Source of the DNA: Streptomyces sp. RerS4
GTDB lineage: Bacteria; Actinomycetota; Actinomycetes; Streptomycetales; Streptomycetaceae
Assembly: GCF_023515955.1 (NCBI RefSeq)
Contig: NZ_CP097322.1
Span: 4,388,501 to 4,452,500 of the forward strand
Direction: 5' to 3'
DNA: 64,000 nucleotides
The notes under the pieces are model-generated. The model was not told the origin of the DNA and ran no database searches. It saw nothing but the letters and a program-made list of their open reading frames with translations. Positions 33,395 through 42,148 of this stretch are shown here, one piece after another. The first letter of the stretch is position 1; each line of letters opens with the position of its first letter. A program made the translations under genes and the position numbers.

Positions 33395-33940
33395 TCAGAT
33401 CTTGTACATCCCCGGGGTGTAGTGCCCCGGGGTCATCCGGGTGGTGACGGCGAAGCGGTTCCAGACGTTGATCGTCGCGATCAGGGCGATCAGCTGGGCC
33501 AGTTCGGCGTCCTCGAAGTGGGCGGCGGCCTCGGCGTAGACCGCGTCGGGCACGAAACCGTCCGTGAGGACGGTGACGGCCTCGGTCAGCGCGAGCGCCG
33601 CCAGCTCCTTCTCCGTGTAGAAGTGCCGCGACTCCTCCCAGGCGCCGAGCTGGACGATCCGCTCGACGCTCTCGCCGGCCGCGATGGCGTCCTTGGCGTG
33701 CATGTCCAGGCAGTACGCGCAGTGGTTGATCTGCGAGGCGCGGATCTTGACGAGCTCGACCAGGGCCGGGTCCAGCCCCTTCCTGGCGGCGATCTCCAGG
33801 CCGATCACGGCCTTGTAGACCTCGGGGGCCAGCTGGGACATCTGCATGCGGGGGGCGTGTTCCGAGGCGAGGGGGTCGGCGGCGAGCGGGGCGGGGGAGG
33901 GGGTGGCGGTGGTGGTGGCGCTGTGCGTGTGGTTGCTCAT
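33395..33940 (-). CDS. AhpD-like carboxymuconolactone decarboxylase-family protein
   Basis: 181 aa from the ATG at 33940 (GGTGGAG upstream); a shorter start at MQMSQLAPEV is possible. The CxxC with downstream His, INHCAYCLDMHAKDA, is the peroxidatic/thiol motif of the AhpD fold. The N-terminal 40 residues are low-complexity. It probably acts as an alkylhydroperoxidase-type antioxidant. Divergent from a MocR-type regulator across 46 bp, which makes that regulator its likely controller. Confidence 0.88.
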   Translation of the reverse strand: MSNHTHSATTTATPSPAPLAADPLASEHAPRMQMSQLAPEVYKAVIGLEIAARKGLDPALVELVKIRASQINHCAYCLDMHAKDAIAAGESVERIVQLGAWEESRHFYTEKELAALALTEAVTVLTDGFVPDAVYAEAAAHFEDAELAQLIALIATINVWNRFAVTTRMTPGHYTPGMYKI

Positions 33941-33972
33941 GTCTCCACCGTAGGGAGCGGGCGGCCCGCCTG

Positions 33973-33983
33973 TATGGTCCATA
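33973..33983. promoter_or_regulatory. Operator candidate between the AhpD-like and MocR genes
   Basis: Perfect 11-bp palindrome TATGG-T-CCATA, 4 bases before the MocR ATG and 32 bases from the AhpD-like start. GntR/MocR regulators often bind such sites in shared divergent promoters. Confidence 0.45.
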
Positions 33984-33986
33984 TCC

Positions 33987-35410
33987 ATGACAGGATCTTG
34001 GGCCACTTTCGGCGCCGACCTGCACCTCGACCTCGCGGCGCGGGCCGGCGCGCGCGGTCTGCGGGCCGCGCTCACCGAGGCCCTGCGGGAGGCCGCGCGC
34101 GGCGGGCGGCTGGCGCCCGGCACGCGCCTGCCGTCCTCCCGCTCCTCGCCGTCGACCTGGGCATCGCCCGCAACACCGTCGCGGAGGCCTACGCCGAACT
34201 CGTCGCCGAGGGCTGGCTGACGGCCCGGCAGGGCTCCGGCACGCGGGTCGCCGCCCGCGCCCGGCCCCGTCGCCCGCCGGTGGCGGCGGGCGCCGCCGTA
34301 CGGGCGCGGCGGGCGCGGCGCGGGCCCGCGTACAGCCTGGTCCCCGGCTCCCCGGACCTGAGCGGCTTCCCGCGCGCGGCCTGGCTCCGGGCCGCCCGTC
34401 GGGCGCTGACCGTCGCCCCGGACGCGGCGTTCGGCTACGCCCTGGACGTACGGGGTCGGGTGGAGCTGCGCGAGGCGCTGGCCGGGTACCTGGCGCGGGC
34501 GCGCGGGGTGTACGCGGACCCGGACCGGATCGTGGTGTGCTCCGGCTTCACGCACGGGCTGACGCTGCTGGGCCGGGTGTTGCGGGAGCGGCGGGTGCGG
34601 GAGGTGGCGGTGGAGGGGTACGGCCTCGACATCCACCGGGACCTGCTGGCCGGGGCCGGGCTGCGGACCCGTCCGCTGTGGCTGGACGAGGCCGGGGCCC
34701 GCACCACCGACCTCGCGGGGCTGGGGCCCCGGGTGGGTGCGGTGCTGCTGACGCCCGCGCACCAGTTCCCGACCGGGGTGGCCCTGACGCCGGCGCGGCG
34801 GGCGGCGGTCGTGGACTGGGCGCGGAGCACGGACGCGCTGATCCTGGAGGACGACTACGACGGGGAGTTCCGTTACGACCGCCAACCCGTCGGCGCCCTC
34901 CAGGGCCTGGACCCCGACCGGGTGGTGTACCTCGGCACGGCGAGCAAGTCCTTGTCGCCGGCGCTGCGGCTGGGCTGGATGGTGCTGCCGCCGGACCTGG
35001 TGGAGCCGGTGACGGCGGCGAAGGGCCCCGTCGACCGGGTGTCGAGCACCCTCGACCAGCTGACCCTGGCGGAGTTCATCACGTCGGGGGCCTACGACCG
35101 CCACGTGCGCGGGATGCGGCTGCGCTACCGGCGCCGCCGCGACGCGTTGGCGGCGGCCCTGGCCGGGCGCGTCCCGGTCTCCGGCATCGCGGCGGGGCTG
35201 CACGCGGTGCTGGACCTCCCGCCGGACACGGAGCGCGAGGTGGTCCGGGCGGCGGCCGCCTGGCAGGACCTGCTCCTGGAGGGCCTCGCCCGCTTCCGCC
35301 ACCCGGACTGCCCGATGCCCGCCCGCGACGCCCTGGTCGTCGGCTACGGCACACCCTCCCCCAGCGCCTGGACCCCCACCCTGGCCGCCCTCACGGCAGC
35401 CCTCCCCTGA
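33987..35410 (+). CDS. MocR-type regulator (GntR HTH + aminotransferase fold), frameshifted
   Basis: Restored length is about 474 aa. Starts at ATG 33987 (MTGSWATFGADLHLDL). The winged-helix part runs LREAARGGRLAPGTRLPSSR and then continues in another frame as LLAVDLGIARNTVAEAYAEL. One base is missing near 34140, exactly before the recognition helix. The aminotransferase-like domain is complete: SGFTHGLTLL, LLTPAHQFPTG, LEDDYDGEFRYDR, and the PLP Lys in TASKSLSPALRLGW. Such proteins are usually PLP-responsive regulators of the divergent gene. If the frameshift is real, DNA binding is lost; a sequencing error is more likely. Confidence 0.75.
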
Positions 35411-35422
35411 CGGCGAACCCCT

Positions 35423-35439
35423 GCCGGGCCGCACCCGGC
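35423..35439 (+). terminator. Hairpin after the MocR gene
   Basis: GCCGGG-CCGCA-CCCGGC, 13 bases after the stop. Short but well placed. Confidence 0.45.
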
Positions 35440-35524
35440 GCGCAAACCAACCCAATCGGCACGGATCGGCTCCGGAGGTCACCGCCGCCCACCCGGCCGT
35501 GACAAGGGTGTGACGGCGGCCGGA

Positions 35525-35554
35525 TTCCAAACCCCCTCACCCCCGCTCTACTCT
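35525..35554 (+). promoter_or_regulatory. Promoter candidate for the lipoprotein gene
   Basis: TTCCAA (35525-35530), 18 bases, TACTCT (35549-35554), with the ATG 37 bases further. A moderate match to the HrdB consensus. Confidence 0.4.
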
Positions 35555-35591
35555 GTCGAGAGCACGCCACCCAGGGGGAGCGAATCCAGCC

Positions 35592-35894
35592 ATGAACACG
35601 AGTACCACCACCCGACGCCGTATGCGCTCCGGCGCGGTCGCCCTCGGCGGCATGGGCCTGCTCGCCGCGACCCTCGTCGCGTGCGGCAGCAGCGACGAGC
35701 CCGACAAGCGGTGCGCCTCCCGCTCCTCCCTGGACCACCTGAACAAGAAGGAGTGCAAGAGCGGCGGCCGCGGCTCGTACTACTACGGCGGCAGCGTCGT
35801 GAACGGCAAGGTCACCGGCGGCAGCTTCGACAAGTCCGCCGTCACCCGCGGCGGCATCGGCGGCCACTCCTCCTCCGGTTCCTCCGGCGGCTGA
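35592..35894 (+). CDS. Small lipoprotein preceding an ATP-grasp ligase gene
   Basis: 100 aa, ATG with GGGGGAG upstream. Lipoprotein signal peptide: RRRMRSG, a hydrophobic core, lipobox LVAC-GS at about residues 28-32. The mature part is Ser/Gly/Lys-rich (GSYYYGGSVVNGKVTGGSF). Ten bases separate it from the glutathionylspermidine-synthase-like gene. The pair recalls E. coli ygiB (small lipoprotein) with ygiC (ATP-grasp enzyme); that parallel is inference. Confidence 0.75.
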   Translation: MNTSTTTRRRMRSGAVALGGMGLLAATLVACGSSDEPDKRCASRSSLDHLNKKECKSGGRGSYYYGGSVVNGKVTGGSFDKSAVTRGGIGGHSSSGSSGG

Positions 35895-35904
35895 GCGCAC
35901 ACCC

Positions 35905-37107
35905 ATGAAGCGGCACACCATCGAACCCCGCCCCGACTGGCAGAAGACCGTCGAGGAGCAGGGGCTGATCTACCCCCTGACGCGCTACCCCGACGACTCG
36001 CTGCGCCCCTACTGGGACGAGAGCGCGTACTACGCCTTCACCCTCCCCGAGGTGGAGGCGCTGGAGAACGTCGTCGAGGAACTGCACGCCATGTGCCTGG
36101 CCGCGGCCGCCCACATCGTCGAGCACGACCGCTTCGCCGACCTCGGCATCACCGATGGGCGACTCGCCGAGCGGATCGCCGAGTCCTGGCGCCGCCGCGC
36201 CGAACAGCCCTCCCTCTACGGCCGCTTCGACCTGCGCTACGACGGCTCCGGCAGCCCCGCCAAGATGCTGGAGTACAACGCCGACACGCCCACCTCCCTC
36301 GTGGAGGCGGCGAGCCCGCAGTGGTTCTGGATGGAGGAGCGCTTCCCCGGCGCCGACCAGTGGAACTCCCTGCACGAACGGCTCGTCGACGCCTGGCGCC
36401 GACAGGCCGAGCTGCTGCCCCCGGGCCCGGTGCACTTCGCGCACTCCGAGACCGACGAGCTCGGCGAGGACCTGATGACGGTCGCCTACCTCCAGGAGAC
36501 CGCCGAACAGGCCGGGCTGGACACGCACGCCCTGTCCGTGGAGACCATCGGCTGGGACAGCCTCTCGGGCCGCTTCGTGGACGAGAAGCTCCGCTTCATC
36601 CGCGCCTGCTTCAAGCTCTACCCCTGGGAGTGGCTGGCGACCGACCAGTTCGGCCCCCAGGTCCTCGGCACCTACGACCACGGCGGCGGCTCCGGCACCA
36701 CCGCCTGGATCGAGCCGCTGTGGAAGATGCTGCTCGCCAACAAGGCGCTGCTCGCGATCCTCTGGGAGCTCTTCCCCGATCATCCGAACCTGCTGCCCGC
36801 CTACCTCGACGGCCCGCGCGAGCTCGCCGAGCCGGGGGGCCCCGGCTACGCGGCCAAGCCGCTGCTGGGCCGCGAGGGCGCCGGGGTCACCCTCCACGAG
36901 GCGGGCGAGGGCGGGGAGCCGTTCGTCCCGGTCGAGGGGGAGACGTACGTCTTCCAGGCGCTCGCCCCGCTGCCCGACTTCGACGGCAACCGCGTGGTGC
37001 TCGGGGCGTGGGTGGTCGAGGAGGAGGCGGCCGGCCTCGGCATCCGGGAATCGGCCGGCCCGATCACGGACGAGTACGCCCGCTTCCTGCCGCACGTCAT
37101 CCTCTGA
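35905..37107 (+). CDS. Glutathionylspermidine synthase-like ATP-grasp protein
   Basis: 400 aa (MKRHTIEPRPDWQKTVEEQG). It is the stand-alone C-terminal synthetase domain of the GSP-synthase family (as in YgiC/YjfC), with RFDLRYDGSG, KMLEYNADTPTSLVEAA, FVDEKLRFIRACFKLYPWEW, KPLLGREGAGVT and a late ADP/Mg-binding segment. Streptomyces lacks glutathione, so the real substrates must differ; a peptide or polyamine ligation at the envelope is a guess. Forms an operon with the small lipoprotein. Its stop is followed by a terminator shared with rocD. Confidence 0.85.
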   Translation: MKRHTIEPRPDWQKTVEEQGLIYPLTRYPDDSLRPYWDESAYYAFTLPEVEALENVVEELHAMCLAAAAHIVEHDRFADLGITDGRLAERIAESWRRRAEQPSLYGRFDLRYDGSGSPAKMLEYNADTPTSLVEAASPQWFWMEERFPGADQWNSLHERLVDAWRRQAELLPPGPVHFAHSETDELGEDLMTVAYLQETAEQAGLDTHALSVETIGWDSLSGRFVDEKLRFIRACFKLYPWEWLATDQFGPQVLGTYDHGGGSGTTAWIEPLWKMLLANKALLAILWELFPDHPNLLPAYLDGPRELAEPGGPGYAAKPLLGREGAGVTLHEAGEGGEPFVPVEGETYVFQALAPLPDFDGNRVVLGAWVVEEEAAGLGIRESAGPITDEYARFLPHVIL

Positions 37108-37131
37108 ACGTCGTCCTCGTCGTCCTCTGAA

Positions 37132-37169
37132 CGGTCGGGTCCCGCACCGAACGGCACGGGACCCGACCG
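37132..37169. terminator. Bidirectional terminator before rocD end
   Basis: Perfect 13-bp stem CGGTCGGGTCCCG/CGGGACCCGACCG with a 12-base loop, between convergent genes. A 16-base near-repeat (CGTCNTCCTCTGAACG) precedes it. Confidence 0.75.
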
Positions 37170-37172
37170 GCC

Positions 37173-38381
37173 TCAGCCGGCGGCGAGGACCGAGCGCAGT
37201 TGCTCCAGCCCCCAGTCCAGGTCCTCCTTGCTGATGACCAGCGGCGGTGCGATGCGGATCGTGGATCCGTGGGTGTCCTTCACCAACACGCCCAGCTCCA
37301 TCAGCTTCTCGGAGATCTCCCGGCCCGTGCCGTGCGACGGTTCGATGTCCACGCCCGCCCACAGCCCCCGGCCGCGTACGGCGGTCACGGCGCCGCCGCC
37401 GACGAGCAGGTTCAGCTCCCGGTGCAGGTGGTCGCCGAGCTCGGCGGCGCGCTGCTGGTACTCGCCGGTGCGCAGCATCGCGATCACCTCCAGGGCGACG
37501 GCGCAGGCCAGCGGGTTCCCGCCGAAGGTGGAGCCGTGTTCGCCGGGCCGGAACACGCCGAGCACGTCGCGGTCGGCGACCACGGCGGAGACGGGCACGA
37601 CCCCGCCGCCGAGGGCCTTGCCGAGGATGTACACGTCGGGGACGACGCCCTCGTGCTCGCAGGCGAAGGTCCTGCCGGTGCGGCCGAGGCCCGACTGGAT
37701 CTCGTCGGCCATGAACAACACGTTCCGCTCGCGCGTCAGTTCCCGTACGCCGGCCAGGTACCCGGCGGGCGGTACGAGGACCCCCGCCTCGCCCTGGATC
37801 GGCTCCAGCATCACGGCGACCGTGTTCGGGGTGACGGCGTGCGCGAGCGCGGTGAGGTCGCCGTAGGGGACGATCTCGAAGCCGGGGGTGTAGGGCCCGT
37901 AGTGGTCGCGCGCCTCGTGGTCCGTCGAGAAGGACACGATGGTGGTGGTCCGGCCGTGGAAGTTGTCGGCGGCGACCACGATCTTGGCGTGTCCGTCCGG
38001 GACGCCCTTGACCTTGTAGCCCCACTTGCGGGCCGTCTTGATCGCCGTCTCCACCGCCTCGGCGCCCGTGTTCATGGGCAGCACGGCCTCCTTGCCGCAC
38101 AGCGCGGCCAGTTCGGCGCAGAAGTCGGCGAACCGGTCGTGGTGGAAGGCGCGCGAGGTGAGGGTGACCCGCTCCAGTTGGGCGTGGGCGGCGTCGATCA
38201 GCCGACGGTTGCCGTGGCCGAAGTTGAGCGCCGAGTACCCGGCGAGCATGTCGAGGTAGCGGCGGCCCTCCACGTCGGTCATCCACGCGCCCTCGGCCGA
38301 CGTGACGACGATGGGCAGGGGATGGTAGTTGTGCGCGCTGTGCGCGTCGGCGGAGCGGATGGCATCAGCAGTTCTCGACAC
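37173..38381 (-). CDS. rocD: Ornithine aminotransferase
   Basis: 402 aa from the GTG at 38381 (GGAGA upstream). Class III PLP aminotransferase converting ornithine + 2-oxoglutarate to glutamate semialdehyde + glutamate in arginine breakdown. Distinctive features are HNYHPLPIVV near the N terminus, DMLAGYSALNFGHGN, LPMNTGAEAVETAIK, the PLP-phosphate segment FHGRTTTIVSFS, DEIQSGLGRTG and the catalytic Lys in ILGKALGGGVVPVSA. The partner arginase and Dddah-type genes found beside rocD in some Streptomyces are not here. Divergent from glyA across 240 bp. Confidence 0.93.
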   Translation of the reverse strand: MSRTADAIRSADAHSAHNYHPLPIVVTSAEGAWMTDVEGRRYLDMLAGYSALNFGHGNRRLIDAAHAQLERVTLTSRAFHHDRFADFCAELAALCGKEAVLPMNTGAEAVETAIKTARKWGYKVKGVPDGHAKIVVAADNFHGRTTTIVSFSTDHEARDHYGPYTPGFEIVPYGDLTALAHAVTPNTVAVMLEPIQGEAGVLVPPAGYLAGVRELTRERNVLFMADEIQSGLGRTGRTFACEHEGVVPDVYILGKALGGGVVPVSAVVADRDVLGVFRPGEHGSTFGGNPLACAVALEVIAMLRTGEYQQRAAELGDHLHRELNLLVGGGAVTAVRGRGLWAGVDIEPSHGTGREISEKLMELGVLVKDTHGSTIRIAPPLVISKEDLDWGLEQLRSVLAAG

Positions 38382-38484
38382 GGGGTCTCCGATCGTCCGT
38401 CTGGCCTGGCCGGTGACGTGGGTGGCGTCCTTTCTATCGTCGCTCGGATCGTGGGCGGAGAAACCTCTCTTCCGACGCGCCCGC

Positions 38485-38490
38485 TAAGGT
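38485..38490 (+). promoter_or_regulatory. Probable -10 box of the glyA transcript
   Basis: TAAGGT, which would start transcription near 38497, just before the ZTP aptamer. I see no convincing -35. Confidence 0.4.
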
Positions 38491-38492
38491 GG

Positions 38493-38583
38493 GCCCCACG
38501 CACGGCGACTGGCGTACGGAGAACCAACTCCGGGGGAGTCGTGCGCGCACGACCGCACACAGGGCCGCTCGCCTGGGCCTCGC
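38493..38583 (+). ncRNA. ZTP (pfl) riboswitch before glyA
   Basis: The aptamer core is clear. GGCGACTGGCG (38504-38514), then ACCAACTCCGGGGGAGT (38523-38539) forming the P2/P3 junction, a variable hairpin (GTGCGCGCAC), and the conserved 3' block GCCGCTCGCCTGGGC (38564-38578) that makes the pseudoknot. These match the pfl consensus (GACTGGCG ... ACCnnCCGGGGGAG ... CCGCCTGGGC). ZTP riboswitches raise expression of one-carbon genes such as glyA when ZMP/ZTP signals low 10-formyl-THF. The ribosome-binding site (GGAGGAAA, about 38608-38615) lies 30 bases downstream, so control is probably at translation. Confidence 0.92.
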
Positions 38584-38620
38584 GGGGACGACACCGACAT
38601 CGACCCCGGAGGAAACCGCC

Positions 38621-39892
38621 ATGAGCGCGAACCACCGACACCCCGCCCTCGCCGCCACCGACCCCGAACTGGCGTCGTTCGTCGCGGCCGAGGAGACCCT
38701 CCAGGCGCGGACGCTGCGCCTGATCCCCAGCGAGAACTACGTGTCCGCGGCCGTCCTCGAAGCCTCCGGGACGGTCCTGCAGAACAAGTACAGCGAGGGC
38801 TACCCGGGCCGCCGCTACTACGAGGGCCAGCAGAACATCGACCGCGTCGAGGCCCTCGCCGTCGAGCGGGCCAAGGGACTGTTCGGCGTGGACCACGCGA
38901 ACGTCCAGCCGTACTCCGGCTCCCCGGCGAACCTGGCCGTCTACCTGGCCTTCGCCAAGCCCGGCGACACCGTGATGGGCATGGCCCTGCCGATGGGCGG
39001 GCACCTGACGCACGGCTGGGGCGTCTCGGCGACGGGCTCCTGGTTCCGTGGCGTCCAGTACGGCGTGCGCGCGGACACCGGCCTGATCGACTACGACGCC
39101 GTACGGGATCTGGCGCTGGCCGAGCGCCCGAAGGTGATCTTCTGCGGCGGTACGGCGCTGCCGCGCACCATCGACTTCGCCGCGTTCGCCTCGATCGCGC
39201 GGGAGGCGGGCGCGATCCTCGTCGCGGACGTGGCGCACATCGCGGGCCTGATCGCGGGCGGCGCGCACCCGTCCCCGGCGGGGCACGTGGACGTCATCTC
39301 CACCACCACCCACAAGACCCTGCGCGGGCCGCGCGGCGCGATGCTGATGTGCCGGGAGGAACACGCGAAGGCCATCGACAAGGCGGTCTTCCCGGGCCTC
39401 CAGGGCGGCCCGCACAACCAGACGACGGCCGGTATCGCGGTCGCCCTGCACGAGGCGGCCCAGCCGTCCTTCACGGCGTACGCGCACGCGGTGGTCGCCA
39501 ACGCGAAGGCGCTGGCGGCGGCGCTGCTGGAACGGAGCTTCGACCTCGTGTCCGGCGGCACGGACAACCACCTGATCCTGATGGACCTCACCTCGCGGGG
39601 CGTGCCGGGCAAGGTGGCCGCCAAGGCCCTCGACCGGGCGGGGATCGTGGTGAACTACAACACGGTTCCGTTCGACCCGCGCAAGCCGTTCGACCCGTCC
39701 GGGATCCGGATCGGTACGCCGTCGCTGACGTCGCGCGGGCTGACGACGGAGCACATGCCGATGGTCGCCGACTGGATCTCCCGGGCGGTCGACGCCGCCG
39801 CGAAGTCGGACGAACCGACCCTGGCCGGCATCCGCTCGGAGGTAGCCGCCCTCCTCGCGACCTACCCGGCCCCAGGCCTCCCCCTGTCCTGA
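38621..39892 (+). CDS. glyA: Serine hydroxymethyltransferase
   Basis: 423 aa, ATG with GGAGGAAA. PLP enzyme interconverting serine + THF and glycine + methylene-THF, the main source of one-carbon units. Visible are LIPSENYVSAAVLEA, NKYSEGYPGRRYYEGQQNID, PYSGSPANLAVY, DVAHIAGLIAGG and the PLP Lys in STTTHKTLRGPRGAML. Some active-site neighbours (for example GGTALPRTIDF) differ from the housekeeping form, so this may be one of two GlyA copies in the genome. Controlled by the ZTP riboswitch. Confidence 0.94.
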   Translation: MSANHRHPALAATDPELASFVAAEETLQARTLRLIPSENYVSAAVLEASGTVLQNKYSEGYPGRRYYEGQQNIDRVEALAVERAKGLFGVDHANVQPYSGSPANLAVYLAFAKPGDTVMGMALPMGGHLTHGWGVSATGSWFRGVQYGVRADTGLIDYDAVRDLALAERPKVIFCGGTALPRTIDFAAFASIAREAGAILVADVAHIAGLIAGGAHPSPAGHVDVISTTTHKTLRGPRGAMLMCREEHAKAIDKAVFPGLQGGPHNQTTAGIAVALHEAAQPSFTAYAHAVVANAKALAAALLERSFDLVSGGTDNHLILMDLTSRGVPGKVAAKALDRAGIVVNYNTVPFDPRKPFDPSGIRIGTPSLTSRGLTTEHMPMVADWISRAVDAAAKSDEPTLAGIRSEVAALLATYPAPGLPLS

Positions 39893-40256
39893 CCCCCGGG
39901 GGCGGAGCCCCAGCTGGGGGTCCCCCCCCCGGACGGAGTCTGGGGGATGGGGGAAGGGCGGGTAGGGGATGGCCCCGCGCAGCGGCAAACCCGACGACGG
40001 ACCCCAGCCACGGCCCCGGACCCCGCCCGCCCGGTCGACGGACGGAGTCCGGCGCGGCGGCGCGAAGCCGGGGAGGCCCGCCAGGGCCGAGCCGCGCGAG
40101 CGGCGCGTCGAAAAGCGGTCGCTCGACTGGGGCGGGATCCGGACGGGGGTTTACCGCCGGGTACTCCCGGCGTTCGGCGGCCGGCGCCGGGCAGGGGCGG
40201 AAGGATCAGGCCGGCGGCGGGCACGGGCCCGCCCCCGCACCTGAGAGAATGAAGCC
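39893..40256 (+). other. 364-bp gap between glyA and trpS
   Basis: A GC-rich spacer. Right after glyA comes a stretch of G/C runs (CCCCCGGGGG, then GGGGGTCCCCCCCC) that may terminate transcription. A frame at 39969-40244 (ATG after GTAGGGG; 91 aa, basic, Pro/Arg-rich, GGIRTGVYRRVLPAFGG) is possible but looks like chance coding in GC-rich DNA. The trpS promoter must lie here; I see no clear hexamers. Confidence 0.5.
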
Positions 40257-41270
40257 ATGGCTTCTGATCGTCCTCGCGCGCTCTCCGGCATCCAGCCCAC
40301 CTCCGGCTCGTTCCACCTCGGGAACTACCTCGGAGCCATCCGCCAGTACGTCGCCCTCCAGGAGACGCACGACGCGTTCTACATGGTCGTCGACCTCCAC
40401 GCGATCACCATGCCGCAGGACCCGAAGGAACTGCGCGCGAACACCCGGCTCTCCGCCGCCCAGCTGCTCGCCGCCGGCCTCGACCCCGAGCGCTGCACGC
40501 TCTTCATCCAGAGCCACGTGCCCGAGCACGCCCAGCTCGGTTGGGTCATGAACTGCATCACCGGCTTCGGCGAGGCCAGCCGGATGACCCAGTTCAAGGA
40601 CAAGTCCGCCAAGGGCGGCGTCAACAACGCCACCGTCGGCCTCTTCACGTACCCGATCCTCCAGGTCGCCGACATCCTGCTCTACCAGGCGAACGCCGTC
40701 CCCGTCGGCGAGGACCAGCGTCAGCACATCGAGCTGACCCGCGACCTCGCCGAGCGGTTCAACCAGCGCTTCGGCCAGACCTTCACCCTCCCCGCCGCGC
40801 ACATCGTCAAGGAGGTCGCGAAGATCTACGACCTCCAGGACCCGTCGATCAAGATGTCGAAGTCCGCGTCCTCGCCCAAGGGCCTGATCAACCTCCTCGA
40901 CGAGCCCAAGGTCACCGAGAAGAAGATCAAGAGCGCGGTCACCGACACCGAGGCCGAGATCCGCTTCGACACGGAGAAGAAGCCCGGCGTCAGCAACCTG
41001 CTCACGATCTACTCCACCCTCACGGGCGAGACCGTCCCCGCCCTGGAGGCCCGGTACGAGGGCAAGGGCTACGGCGCGCTGAAGACCGACCTGGCCGGTG
41101 TGATGGTCGACTTCGTCACACCGTTCAAGCAGCGCACCCAGGAGTACCTGGACGACCCGGAGACCCTGGACTCCCTGCTGGCCAAGGGCGCGGAGAAGGC
41201 TCGCGCGGTCGCCGCCGAGACCCTCGCGCAGACCTACGACCGCCTCGGTTTCCTGCCCGCCAAGCACTGA
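40257..41270 (+). CDS. trpS: Tryptophanyl-tRNA synthetase
   Basis: 337 aa, class I synthetase charging tRNA-Trp. The HIGH-type motif is HLGN in SGSFHLGNYLGAIRQY, the KMSKS loop is complete in DPSIKMSKSASSP, and GEDQRQHIELTRDLAERFN forms the dimer/tryptophan site. Normal length. No leader peptide or T-box is visible upstream. Streptomyces often carries two TrpRS forms, one indolmycin-resistant; I cannot tell which this is from sequence alone. Confidence 0.96.
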   Translation: MASDRPRALSGIQPTSGSFHLGNYLGAIRQYVALQETHDAFYMVVDLHAITMPQDPKELRANTRLSAAQLLAAGLDPERCTLFIQSHVPEHAQLGWVMNCITGFGEASRMTQFKDKSAKGGVNNATVGLFTYPILQVADILLYQANAVPVGEDQRQHIELTRDLAERFNQRFGQTFTLPAAHIVKEVAKIYDLQDPSIKMSKSASSPKGLINLLDEPKVTEKKIKSAVTDTEAEIRFDTEKKPGVSNLLTIYSTLTGETVPALEARYEGKGYGALKTDLAGVMVDFVTPFKQRTQEYLDDPETLDSLLAKGAEKARAVAAETLAQTYDRLGFLPAKH

Positions 41271-41353
41271 CGCACCGAGGCCCCTGGCGGCAAAGGGGGT
41301 GCTGCCGCCACACTGAGGCGGCAGCACCTACGCCTACACACGGAGGAGAACAC

Positions 41354-41974
41354 GTGGGGACCGTAACGCTCGGCGTTTCGATCGCGGTCCCGGAGCCTTA
41401 CGGCAAGCAGCTCCAGGAGCTGCGCGCCGGCTTCGGGGACGCCGCCGCGCACGGCATCCCCACGCACGTCACCCTCGTACCGCCCACCGAGGTCGAGACG
41501 GACCGGCTGCCGGCGATCCGGGCGCACCTGGCCGAGGTCGCGGGGGCGTTCCGCTCCTTCGCGATGCGGCTGGAGGGGACGGGAACCTTCCGCCCCCTCT
41601 CGCCGGTCGTCTTCGTCCGGCTCGCCGAGGGCGCCCCGGGCTGCACCCTGCTGCAGAGCGTGGTCCGCGACCCGGAGGGACCGCTCAACCGCGAGCTGGC
41701 CTTCCCGTACCACCCGCACGTCACCGTCGCCCACGGGATCGCCGAGGAGGCGATGGACCGGGCCTTCGCCGAGCTGGCCGACTACGCCGCCGAGTGGCTG
41801 TGCGAGGGCTTCGCGCTCTACGAGCAGGGCTCGGACGGGGTATGGCGCAAGCTGCGCGAGTACCCGTTCGGCACCGGGCCCACCGCCGTCTCCACCGCTG
41901 CCTCAAGCGCCGTCCGCGCCGGCGTTCCCGCGCAGTCGGCGTCGGCGGCTGACACGGCCGCGCGGCGCTCCTGA
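41354..41974 (+). CDS. 2H phosphoesterase (2'-5' RNA ligase family)
   Basis: 206 aa from the GTG at 41354, with GGAGGAGAA upstream. The two HxT motifs that define the family are HVTLVPP (near residue 38) and HVTVAHG (near residue 124). These His residues act on 2',3'-cyclic or 2'-5' phosphodiesters. The last 40 residues are Ala/Ser-rich and probably disordered. It follows trpS by 83 bp and could be cotranscribed, which would fit a tRNA/RNA-processing role; the physiological substrate is unknown. Confidence 0.88.
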   Translation: MGTVTLGVSIAVPEPYGKQLQELRAGFGDAAAHGIPTHVTLVPPTEVETDRLPAIRAHLAEVAGAFRSFAMRLEGTGTFRPLSPVVFVRLAEGAPGCTLLQSVVRDPEGPLNRELAFPYHPHVTVAHGIAEEAMDRAFAELADYAAEWLCEGFALYEQGSDGVWRKLREYPFGTGPTAVSTAASSAVRAGVPAQSASAADTAARRS

Positions 41975-42136
41975 CGCAGCGGCCGCAGGGCCCGCGCCGT
42001 ACCGAAGCGGAGCTTTCGCAGGACCAGGGTGTGGAACGGATGAGCCGTCGGGCGAAAAGTCACAAACGACGACCGTAGTGCCCAAAAGCCGCAATCCCGA
42101 CCATTTCCAACACCACGATTGTGGTCACCGCTCGAT

Positions 42137-42142
42137 TACGGT
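42137..42142 (+). promoter_or_regulatory. -10 box for a possibly leaderless yihY transcript
   Basis: TACGGT ends 6 bases before the ATG, the spacing of leaderless genes. Upstream lies ACCAC-GATT-GTGGT (42112-42125), a small palindrome that could be an operator over the -35 zone. Confidence 0.4.
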
Positions 42143-42148
42143 GAGTCC

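Noticed and set aside
38523..38539. ACCAACTCCGGGGGAGT as an independent terminator hairpin
   Set aside because: It is the conserved P3-side element of the ZTP aptamer.
39969..40244. 91-codon gene between glyA and trpS
   Set aside because: Has an ATG with a purine run but a low-complexity basic product with no recognisable feature; noted in the gap entry only.
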